This document shows positions 1 to 6,118 of a DNA stretch of 7,801 nucleotides, one piece after another. Source of the DNA: Deltaproteobacteria bacterium. GTDB taxonomy: Bacteria > Desulfobacterota > DSM-4660 > Desulfatiglandales > HGW-15. How positions within the stretch are numbered: the stretch's first letter is position 1; each line of letters starts with the position of its first letter. The notes beneath the pieces are model-generated. The model was not told where the DNA came from. It saw nothing but the letters and a program-made list of their open reading frames with translations, and did no database searches. The stretch lies in contig JAFDIX010000154.1 in the NCBI GenBank assembly GCA_019307805.1, positions 1 through 7,801 of the forward strand, written 5' to 3'. The translations under genes were made by a program, and so were the position numbers.

Positions 1-284
1 GCAATATCTGTCAGAAACCCCGGTGTTAAGAGTACGATCCCTGCAAGCAGGATAAGCAGGGCATCAATAAGCCCTTCTGTAGGCATCTCCCCGCGATTAA
101 GGCTCTCCCGAACCCTGTTCATGGTCTGAAATCCCTGCAGACGAGCCAGGTAGGCACCGACAAAGCCGGTCACAATGACCACCATGATTGTGTTCAAGGC
201 GCCCAGATAGGATCCGACCTCAATCAGTATATAAAGCTCCAGAACCGGAATGATGGTAAAAGCCAGAAAGAGTTTGAGCAACAT
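1..284 (-). CDS. fxsA: FxsA family membrane protein, 3' part cut by the window edge
   Basis: The frame opens at ATG 284-282 and reads 94 codons without a stop to the left edge, so the C-terminus is missing. The protein starts MLLKLFLAFTIIPVLELYIL and continues with hydrophobic helices. A loop with LARLQGF (about residues 46-52) is followed by NRGEMPTEGLIDALLI and the hallmark LLTPGFLTD near residues 85-93. This order (N-terminal helix ending in PxLEL, second helix, LAxxQG, GExP, LLTPGFxTD) is that of FxsA, an inner-membrane protein named in E. coli for relieving F-plasmid exclusion of phage T7; its biochemical role is unknown. It begins 3 nt after the TAA of the preceding ORF, with a GGGG stretch as a possible ribosome site about 6 nt before the ATG, so it is probably the last visible member of the PBP operon. 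The family call is strong; any role in this operon is inference. Confidence 0.88.
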   Translation of the reverse strand, partial: MLLKLFLAFTIIPVLELYILIEVGSYLGALNTIMVVIVTGFVGAYLARLQGFQTMNRVRESLNRGEMPTEGLIDALLILLAGIVLLTPGFLTDI

Positions 285-287
285 GGT

Positions 288-743
288 TTACCCCGGGTTT
301 ACTCCCATTTTGTGGAGTTCTTCTCGGACTTTTATGAGATTATTGTTTAGTCTGCTATTTAGAGAGGATGATGGATATTTATCAATTAAAGCTTTAAGTT
401 TTTTATAGGAGGAAAGGAGCAGGGCCTCTTTTTTTTCAGGATCAGTGGTATTTCTGGCCATCAGGTAGAGCCTTGCAGCCCGGTTACGCTCCTGGTTGAT
501 GAATTTCTCCGTAGCAACCTCCCTTAATGTCCTGGTCTCCTTTTCGAGTTTTTCCAGTTCCTGGAGGGCCTCCTCAAACCTCTCCTCCTCGATCATTGCC
601 TTGGCCAGTGCCATGCCTTCATCAAGGCGTTTCTTTTGGGCGAGTGTGCCATCCAGATGTTCCTGCTCCGCCATGTCCACCTTTCTCAGGTGTTCCTGCT
701 CCGCCATGTCCACCTTTCTCAGGGTCTGATCTATGGTTTCCAT
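288..743 (-). CDS. C-terminal fragment of the split helical-repeat lipoprotein
   Basis: This 151-aa reading frame has no signal peptide and is almost entirely charged helix, probably coiled coil then TPR-like. An 11-residue unit, LRKVDMAEQEH, occurs twice in tandem at residues 8-29. Next comes a Glu/Lys-rich helix (about 35-80), then a helical pair ending in a segment like YKKLKALIDKYPSSS (about 112-126), which resembles a tetratricopeptide helix. Its ATG (743-741) lies 1 nt past the TGA of the upstream lipoprotein (TGA-A-ATG), with no good ribosome site. If one copy of the 10-bp tandem repeat at 764-783 is removed, the upstream lipoprotein reads straight into this frame through the linker TLPDGPE, giving one 467-aa protein. 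It is therefore best read as the severed C-terminus of that gene. Independent translation by termination-reinitiation is possible but unproven. I do not recognise a named family. Confidence 0.72.
   Translation of the reverse strand: METIDQTLRKVDMAEQEHLRKVDMAEQEHLDGTLAQKKRLDEGMALAKAMIEEERFEEALQELEKLEKETRTLREVATEKFINQERNRAARLYLMARNTTDPEKKEALLLSSYKKLKALIDKYPSSSLNSRLNNNLIKVREELHKMGVNPG
658..723 (-). repeat. perfect 33-bp in-frame tandem duplication
   Basis: Two identical 33-bp copies lie back to back (658-690 and 691-723), in the same reading frame. They encode the 11-residue unit LRKVDMAEQEH twice in the coiled-coil region of the lipoprotein's C-terminal part. Identity at every base, including third positions, points to a very recent duplication. 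Because the length is a multiple of three, it only lengthens the helix. Confidence 0.95.
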
Positions 744-744
744 T

Positions 745-1701
745 TCAGGCCCATCGGGCAGGGTGATTCTGTATGATTCTGTATTTCACCAGCAACATTT
801 TCGCTTCGTGAAATTGCTGGGTTTGGATCAGTGCATCAGTCCTTTTCAGCACGCTCTCCAGGGATTCCAGTTCCCCCGGCACCGTCCCAATGCCGGGTCC
901 GGCAGGAGCCTGGCTACCTGTAGCGGGTGGAGGGGATGACTTCCTGGCTGCCAACTTTTTTTCCGTGCTCTTGAAAAGAGCCTCCTTGCCATCCAGATTA
1001 TCCAGGAGTTTTTCATAGCTTTGAATGGCCTTCTCGTTCTGGCCCAGCATCACATGCCATTCTGTGATATGTGCCTGGAGATAGAGGAGGTCCGGCTTTC
1101 CATCCATTTGAGACGCAATTTTTTTCCCAATCCCTATGGCCTCTTTCAGCATCCCCTTTTTTGCAAGGGAAAGGGCAAAGACAAGTCCTATCTCAGGGGT
1201 GAGGGATTCGGGGCCCAGGGAGGCCTCCAGTTTCGTACATTCATCCACCACACCCTGGTAGTTCCCATAGAGATAGCTGTCCAGGATTCTTTTACGGGTA
1301 GCGGAAAACCGGCTGATGACAGCCGTTGCTTTTCGGTCGAGCGGTTGTTCGCGGGAATAATACTTTTCCTCAAAACGGCCTAACTGGGCTAACAGGCGAC
1401 GGGTCATTTCAGCGTATTCATATCGGGGGGGCTGCCTGAGTGAGTCGTCTCGAATCTTCTCATAGAGGGCAAGGAGATCATGGGCCATGCTCTGATCCTC
1501 TTCAGTGAGTGACCCTTTCTCCAACATACCCCGGAGTGAAGCGATTCTCTCTTCGAGCTGGGGAAGGGGCACGACAGGTGCCGTTTGTTTTTCCGGCCCG
1601 TACACGACATCCGCTTTTCTGGTTTCAGGAATGCATCCGGCCAGCAGCATCAATCCAGCCACAGAAAAAATAATAATTCTAATTTGAAAACGACTCCCCA
1701 T
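745..1701 (-). CDS. helical-repeat (TPR-like) lipoprotein, frameshifted at its 3' end
   Basis: The 318-aa frame starts at ATG 1701, preceded by GGGAG with 6 nt spacing, inside the 3' end of the PBP gene (23-bp overlap). Residues 1-23 form a lipoprotein signal: a hydrophobic stretch IIIFSVAGLMLL and lipobox LAGC, so Cys23 should be lipidated and the protein anchored to a membrane facing the periplasm. After the signal come helical segments (about 48-85, 95-160) and a TPR-like pair (about 170-235, with LLYLQAHITEWHVMLG and AIQSYEKLL). A Pro/Ala/Gly-rich linker (about 254-275) and another helix (277-309) follow. The last nine residues, after KYRI, are out of frame because of a 10-bp tandem duplication; without it the gene continues into the 151-aa frame at 288-743 for 467 aa in total. 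TPR lipoproteins often act as scaffolds or activators of envelope machines, and the PBP upstream is an obvious candidate partner; that link is inferred from position only. The family is not recognised. Confidence 0.82.
   Translation of the reverse strand: MGSRFQIRIIIFSVAGLMLLAGCIPETRKADVVYGPEKQTAPVVPLPQLEERIASLRGMLEKGSLTEEDQSMAHDLLALYEKIRDDSLRQPPRYEYAEMTRRLLAQLGRFEEKYYSREQPLDRKATAVISRFSATRKRILDSYLYGNYQGVVDECTKLEASLGPESLTPEIGLVFALSLAKKGMLKEAIGIGKKIASQMDGKPDLLYLQAHITEWHVMLGQNEKAIQSYEKLLDNLDGKEALFKSTEKKLAARKSSPPPATGSQAPAGPGIGTVPGELESLESVLKRTDALIQTQQFHEAKMLLVKYRIIQNHPARWA
764..783 (-). repeat. perfect 10-bp tandem duplication causing a frameshift
   Basis: The plus strand reads tgattctgta twice in a row (764-773, 774-783), with one further base (784) still in register. 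Ten is not a multiple of three, so the extra copy shifts the lipoprotein frame and brings in the TGA at 747-745. With a single copy the codons run from KYRI through TLPDGPE into METIDQ of the next ORF with no stop. This is the expected mark of a slippage or duplication event inside one ancestral gene. Confidence 0.93.
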
Positions 1702-4700
1702 GCTTTACTCCCAGGATAGGTTCGAAAAGTCTTTTCAGTTGTAACTGATTTCTCTCCCAATTTGCAAATGAATAGAACTCCAGTCCCTCTCCCCCGGCCC
1801 CTGTTTCCGGGGAACCAACGGGGAGGCCGGTTGTGGATGAGACCAGCACCTGCTGGAAACCTTCCTTTTCACTCAAGCCGATCCAGTCCGTATCAAAGGC
1901 AAGGTTAGCGATATCCAGATTGCCTTTATAGGGCGTGCTGTTCACAATGGCATTGGCCGTATCGATCCAGAGGAGGAGGGCACCGGAAGACCCATAGATA
2001 ACCACCTGCTTTCCTTTCATGGGCCGGTTGTTGTCGTACCCCACGTAGGCGCCGATCACATAACCCTTCCGGACCTCGAGCCCCTTGCCTTTGACCTCTC
2101 CCGGAATCAGCCCTACAAAACTGGAATTGGTGAAGCGGTTGGAGGTTCCCGTCTTTCCGAAAGAAGGGATGGGAATTATTACTTTCTCCTCCTCGACATC
2201 CAGGGAGAGCCGGACCGCCCCCCTGGCCCGCCGACCCGTCCCTTCCGTCATGACCATTCTTAAGATTTCCGAAATCTGACCGGAAAGGCCTGTGGTCAAC
2301 ACCCTCTCCCCTTGGGGACGATATTCCCAGATGTCTAAACCCTCTCTATCAACGATCTTTGTAATAATGGGCACTGTCCCTGCGCCTTTTCCATTGATGC
2401 GGGGGGACAGGTTACCCGTCATCATAGTCTGGTAGGCCTGGGAGGCCTCCATTATGCTTACGGCGTTTGCCCCCAGGGGAAAAGAGAGTACGGGATCAAG
2501 TTTTGTGGCAACCCCTAAAATTTTCGCAAGTCTGGTCACGTAATGCAGGCTGACCAGGGTCCTGAAATCCCTGATTCGAAAGAGTACCTCAGGGTCATAT
2601 TTTTTGAGTCTCACCAGCCTTTCGTAGGTTTTTTTCATGTGCATTTGGATAGTATCGATCACTCTGGCAGGAAGGAGCCCGTCAATCCATATTTCCTCTG
2701 CCTCCAGTGTCAGGTGGTTTTCCTCAAACCATTCCGGGGTAAGGGGCAGGGATGGAAATATTTTCGAAAGATATTCAGGGTCGGCATAGATGATCTTCGC
2801 CTTACCATCCTCCCCCGAAGATCTGTGGAAACGTGAGAGATCGACATCAAAAAGAGGCTCGTTGGCAGCAATGCGCTCCCGGACCTGCTGCAATGTTTTT
2901 TTCATTTCAAAGTTGAGAAACTGCAGCCTCTGAAAGCTGAGCTGATAGAGTTTGCGTTCATCCTGGCTCTCTTCATTTAAACGGCTCGGATCAATAGAGA
3001 AATGGAGACGCCTCAAATACCCAAGGGCCTCCTCATATCCACTGAAGATAAGATCCGCCTCGCTTTCCCCTTTTGATTCTTCAAAGGCTGCCTCCATCAA
3101 GGCATCCCTGTTCACCAACACCCCATACTGGTCCCGAATCCTTGTGACATAGTCCTGGTAGCTTTCCTCTTCACCCCTGTGGAGTTCGAGCAACTCCACC
3201 ACTTTCCTGAATTCGCCCATGTTGAGACGGTCCATGAGATGATAGAGGAGCCAGACCGTGGCCAGGTTTTCCGATTTCACACCGGCCCATGCCATGGAAA
3301 CCATCTCGGATTGCGGCAGGTGGTCAGGCCTCGGTAGATAGGTGGTATTCTCAAACTGATACAGGTCCCTTTTGTTGACCAGTTCATCCAGATTGTTCCA
3401 TTTGAGTTGAAGGGCCGCCGTATAGACGATCGTCTTAAAAATGGAACCCAGTTGTCGTTTGGCGTCCACAGCCCGGTTGAAGAAGCGGTTGAAAAAACCG
3501 CCTACCATGGCTCTCACCATACCCTCCTTGAGTACAATGATAGCCCCTTCCAGTTCCGGCAATCGAGAAAGCATCAATTTTTTCTTCCCTTCAATGTCCT
3601 CCTCTTCGATCATTTGCACTGGGACTAAATCTCCCACTTGAAAGTTTTTCAGAAAGGAGAGGATGTGGCGGCTGTCGAAAACGGCCCAATTGCCCATTTC
3701 TCCCTTGAGCCAGGCCTCACCCATGGTCTTGAAGCCATCAAAATTAATGATTCCTCCCCCTGTACCCCAGGCCACCATAATATGGGGATTCGGGGGATCA
3801 CGGTGGATGTATGTGATCCGGCTGAGAAAGGGCAGTTCGTTTTTGGCCTTTTTCAAAATGTTTCCGGCCATGCGTTGATATCTCAACTGCAACCGGGCCC
3901 GGTCATAGCCTGACAGTTTTACATCCATGACGGGGAGGTGCCGACGAATGCTCCTCAAGGCCCCCTCCTGAATGTCCTGATTAATGGAAGTGTATATCTT
4001 GATCCCTGATGTCGCGACGTTATCTACGCCCTGGTCCTCCAGGATCTTTCTGAAATAGGGTGATTCCAGTTGTTCACGAATATAGTTCATAATTACGTTC
4101 AACCGGTAGGTCACCCTTCCTTCCTTGAACGGGACTTCCCGTGCCTTGCCCTCAAGATATTGGGCCTTGGTAATGAACTGCAATTTAACCATGTTCCCGA
4201 GTACGTAATCCTTGCGTTCCTTGGCCAGTTGCAGTGCCCTTATTCTCTCTGCATTGCTCTTCTTCGTGAAGGGATTGTAGAGGTAAGGTCCCTTCACTGA
4301 ACCGGCAATAAACGCGGACTCAACAAGATCAAGGTCTTCGGCCCCCTTATCAAAAAAGTATTGGGCCGCTATTTCCAGACCCCTGCCAAAACCGGTTACA
4401 AAGAACTGGTTTACATACATTTCAAGGATTTCCTGCTTGCTGTATCTTCTCTCCAGGAGCAGAGACTGCATCAATTCCTTGAGTTTGGCCTGATAGGAAC
4501 GTCTTTCCCTCTTAAAAATGTTTTTTGCGGTCTGCTGGGTAAGGGTGCTGCCACCCTGGATCACCCGGCGCGCCTTGATATTGGCGATAAAGGCCCTGAT
4601 GACAGCCTTTATATCAAAGCCTGGATGCTGGTAGTAGTTCCTGTCCTCCGCAGCGATCAGGGCCTTGATAAAGCTGGGGGGGATATCTTTGAACTGAATA

Positions 4701-4957
4701 TACTTGCGGTGGGTTTTTTCAAAAAAGACCCCGAGAATGCTTTTGCCGTCATCATAATATACAGGGCTCTCAGAGAAAATGATGTTTTCAATGGCGCCTC
4801 GATCAATCCGAATGGCTGCATCCTGGGAGACCTGGTAATAGAGAAAGGAGAGGTACAGGGCCAGGGCCAGGAGAGGGCCCAGGAAACAGAAGAGGGCAAT
4901 CCGGAGCCTATTTGACCTGGCAGGCGTGTTTGGTTTCTTTATTTTTTTCTTTTTCAT
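1679..4957 (-). CDS. class A penicillin-binding protein (PBP1A-like glycosyltransferase/transpeptidase) with large insertion
   Basis: This bifunctional enzyme polymerises lipid II into glycan strands and cross-links the stem peptides, anchored in the inner membrane. Numbering is from ATG 4957 (1092 aa); a TTG four codons earlier (4969) is an alternative, and neither start has a clear ribosome site. In order: a basic tail, one membrane helix (about 17-41), and a GT51 domain with EDRNYYQHPG (Glu104 catalytic), GGSTLTQQ (135-142) and LERRYSKQEILE (Glu169). An OB-like segment (about 391-471) follows. The transpeptidase domain has GSIFK (Ser505 nucleophile, Lys508), SEN (562-564) and KTGT (935-938). 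All catalytic motifs are present, so both activities should be intact. The SEN-to-KTG distance is 373 residues, against roughly 125-195 in E. coli PBP1b and PBP1a, which implies a charged helical insertion at about residues 572-812. The gene starts 23 nt after the ATP-grasp stop and overlaps the lipoprotein start by 23 bp, so it is co-transcribed and probably translationally coupled. The 1092-aa length exceeds the usual 750-900. Confidence 0.95.
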   Translation of the reverse strand: MKKKKIKKPNTPARSNRLRIALFCFLGPLLALALYLSFLYYQVSQDAAIRIDRGAIENIIFSESPVYYDDGKSILGVFFEKTHRKYIQFKDIPPSFIKALIAAEDRNYYQHPGFDIKAVIRAFIANIKARRVIQGGSTLTQQTAKNIFKRERRSYQAKLKELMQSLLLERRYSKQEILEMYVNQFFVTGFGRGLEIAAQYFFDKGAEDLDLVESAFIAGSVKGPYLYNPFTKKSNAERIRALQLAKERKDYVLGNMVKLQFITKAQYLEGKAREVPFKEGRVTYRLNVIMNYIREQLESPYFRKILEDQGVDNVATSGIKIYTSINQDIQEGALRSIRRHLPVMDVKLSGYDRARLQLRYQRMAGNILKKAKNELPFLSRITYIHRDPPNPHIMVAWGTGGGIINFDGFKTMGEAWLKGEMGNWAVFDSRHILSFLKNFQVGDLVPVQMIEEEDIEGKKKLMLSRLPELEGAIIVLKEGMVRAMVGGFFNRFFNRAVDAKRQLGSIFKTIVYTAALQLKWNNLDELVNKRDLYQFENTTYLPRPDHLPQSEMVSMAWAGVKSENLATVWLLYHLMDRLNMGEFRKVVELLELHRGEEESYQDYVTRIRDQYGVLVNRDALMEAAFEESKGESEADLIFSGYEEALGYLRRLHFSIDPSRLNEESQDERKLYQLSFQRLQFLNFEMKKTLQQVRERIAANEPLFDVDLSRFHRSSGEDGKAKIIYADPEYLSKIFPSLPLTPEWFEENHLTLEAEEIWIDGLLPARVIDTIQMHMKKTYERLVRLKKYDPEVLFRIRDFRTLVSLHYVTRLAKILGVATKLDPVLSFPLGANAVSIMEASQAYQTMMTGNLSPRINGKGAGTVPIITKIVDREGLDIWEYRPQGERVLTTGLSGQISEILRMVMTEGTGRRARGAVRLSLDVEEEKVIIPIPSFGKTGTSNRFTNSSFVGLIPGEVKGKGLEVRKGYVIGAYVGYDNNRPMKGKQVVIYGSSGALLLWIDTANAIVNSTPYKGNLDIANLAFDTDWIGLSEKEGFQQVLVSSTTGLPVGSPETGAGGEGLEFYSFANWERNQLQLKRLFEPILGVKHGESFSN
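1708..1712 (-). promoter_or_regulatory. ribosome binding site of the lipoprotein, inside the PBP gene
   Basis: On the minus strand, GGGAG lies 6 nt before ATG 1701 and within the last codons of the PBP gene. It supports ATG 1701 as the start and suggests that the ribosome site is exposed as PBP translation finishes. Confidence 0.6.
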
Positions 4958-4980
4958 GAGGGGATACAAGGGATTCCGGT

Positions 4981-5835
4981 TCAGGATGAAGGATTGAAAA
5001 GATCCCCCGAGAGGAGCTTTTCCCTCAGGATTTGTTTAAGATCCATGCCCTTTATTTCAAGCCCTTTTCGTCCGTATTTCATGTTGGCTTCGATCAAATA
5101 CCATTTTCCGTTGTATTCTATGAAATCAAGCCCCACATCATTGAACCTGCATTTCTCTGCTGTTTCCACCGCCCGCAATAGGGGTTCCTCGGGGATATCC
5201 TCAAAGTTGATGGATCCCCCCTGATACAGGTTGCTCTTAAAATTACCGGGAGCACACTCACGCCAGTAGGCCAGAATCGGCTCGCAATTGATAAGCACGA
5301 TTCTCAAATCACGCCTGTGGGGCAGGTATTCCTGGACATAGGCCACCTTGGTCATACCTAAATAGGCCTCCAGGTCTTCCTCGCTGTCAATCCTGAAGAC
5401 GCCCTTTCCCTGGGCGGACGCACGTGGAAGCTTGGCGATAAAGGGAAAGGTGAAATCCTTAAGAATATCCCCGTGGTGAAGAGGATAGTAGATCCTTGTA
5501 CGGGGATGGGGTAGTTCCAGCATATAAAAGAGGGTCGTCTGTTTAATTTTTTCATCCGCGTAGAGATAGGTCTCAACGCTGGGGAAAATTCTTTTTCCCA
5601 TGGTCGTGAAGAATTGCGCGTAATTGAGCGTCGGATAGAGGATGATATCCGCTTCAATGATCAAATCCCTTTCCCTTGGGGAGTAATCCAGGAAATTGGG
5701 TTTCAGTCCCAGGGTGATAACCTCGGGGATGCCCTTGAGCCGGCTTCCCAAGGCGATAAAGGGGTGATTGCCACTCACCATGAATCCCTCTCGTATCTCC
5801 AGGGGTGCTCCCGGAGAATATGCTATTTTCAGCAC
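4981..5835 (-). CDS. RimK-like ATP-grasp ligase of unknown substrate
   Basis: This 284-aa cytoplasmic enzyme carries the marks of the RimK-like ATP-grasp group, which activates a carboxylate as acyl phosphate and joins it to an amine. Visible are a pre-ATP-grasp domain (about 1-90), a phosphate-binding lysine in PFIAKLP (Lys135), a glycine loop SAQGKGV (140-146), QEY at the adenine hinge (168-170), DLRIV (176-180), and FKSNLYQGG (199-207). VGLDFIE (234-240) and EAN (Glu249, Asn251) supply the metal ligands. The length is close to RimK (about 300 aa). The substrate cannot be read; S6 glutamylation, cofactor glutamylation and peptide tailoring are all known in this group. It is the first gene after the promoter at 5847-5875. 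GTG 5835 would leave only about a 5-nt leader and has a weak ribosome site. ATG 5781 (residue 19) has GAGAGGG just before it and may be the true start, giving 266 aa. The family is clear; function and start are uncertain. Confidence 0.88.
   Translation of the reverse strand: MLKIAYSPGAPLEIREGFMVSGNHPFIALGSRLKGIPEVITLGLKPNFLDYSPRERDLIIEADIILYPTLNYAQFFTTMGKRIFPSVETYLYADEKIKQTTLFYMLELPHPRTRIYYPLHHGDILKDFTFPFIAKLPRASAQGKGVFRIDSEEDLEAYLGMTKVAYVQEYLPHRRDLRIVLINCEPILAYWRECAPGNFKSNLYQGGSINFEDIPEEPLLRAVETAEKCRFNDVGLDFIEYNGKWYLIEANMKYGRKGLEIKGMDLKQILREKLLSGDLFNPSS
5785..5792 (-). promoter_or_regulatory. candidate ribosome binding site for an internal ATP-grasp start at 5781
   Basis: The minus strand reads GAGAGGGA, ending 3 nt before ATG 5781-5779. 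It is a much better Shine-Dalgarno match than the AGAA stretch before GTG 5835, and it fits the promoter position, which would give a leader of about 59 nt. It may still be ordinary coding sequence. Confidence 0.4.
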
Positions 5836-5846
5836 TAAATTTCTTC

Positions 5847-5875
5847 ATTGTAATACCGGTGGAACAAAATGACAA
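5847..5875 (-). promoter_or_regulatory. sigma-70-type promoter for the ATP-grasp/PBP operon
   Basis: On the minus strand TTGTCA (5875-5870) is followed, after exactly 17 bases, by TACAAT (5852-5847). Each hexamer differs from consensus at one base and the spacing is optimal. Transcription would begin near 5840, a few bases before GTG 5835. It lies at the end of a 283-bp gene-free stretch and is the best promoter match I found there. It would drive the ATP-grasp, PBP, lipoprotein and fxsA genes. Confidence 0.6.
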
Positions 5876-6073
5876 TGTGTGGTGTCTCTTTGGGAAAGAT
5901 TTTTATCCGCCTTCAAAGAAGGCCGGGGGCGACTCGACTTGGCTCATTGACACGTTTTAGCCCGTGGGCGCCATTCGGCGTCGAAACCAGGCCCTCAAGG
6001 GCAGGACATGCCATCATGCCTTAACCAGGGCAAACTTTTTCTGCCTGTTGTTATTTGGGAAAGAAGGAACAGG
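5876..6073 (-). other. gene-free stretch rich in short hairpins
   Basis: No convincing ORF is seen between the kinase stop (6119) and the promoter. The stretch has several short inverted repeats: GCCTTC-AAA-GAAGGC on the plus strand (5909-5923, 6-bp stem), GCCC-TCAA-GGGC (5991-6002), and a GAAT-loop stem CGCC/GGCG near 5970-5980. There is also a GGCATG-AT-GGCATG direct repeat (minus strand, about 6007-6020). None is followed by a clear U-tract in the direction of transcription. It could be a structured leader or small RNA, a dispersed intergenic repeat, or simply non-coding sequence; the window alone cannot tell. Confidence 0.35.
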
Positions 6074-6101
6074 AATCCTTGCCCTCGGGGCCAGGATTTT
6101 T
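6074..6101. terminator. possible hairpin terminator downstream of the histidine kinase
   Basis: AATCCT (6074-6079) pairs with AGGATT (6093-6098). Inside lie one mismatch and a 4-bp GCCC/GGGC stem with a 3-base loop. On the plus strand the stem runs straight into TTTTT. On the minus strand, the direction in which the kinase is transcribed, only a loose pyrimidine stretch (CCTGTTCCTTCTTT) follows. It starts 18 nt beyond the kinase stop codon, the right place for a terminator, but the U-tract is on the wrong side, so it would be weak for that gene. Confidence 0.35.
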
Positions 6102-6118
6102 ACTGGGTGGGAACATTA

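Noticed and set aside
4361..4915. 184-codon open frame on the plus strand
   Set aside because: It lies opposite the GT51 domain of the PBP, whose catalytic motifs are all present; the plus-strand translation looks like no protein family.
5909..5923. GCCTTC/GAAGGC hairpin as an intrinsic terminator
   Set aside because: The stem is only 6 bp and neither strand has a T-tract directly after it.
5947..5980. Plus-strand promoter starting with TTGACA
   Set aside because: The -35 match is perfect, but no -10-like hexamer occurs at 16-18 bp and no plus-strand gene follows.
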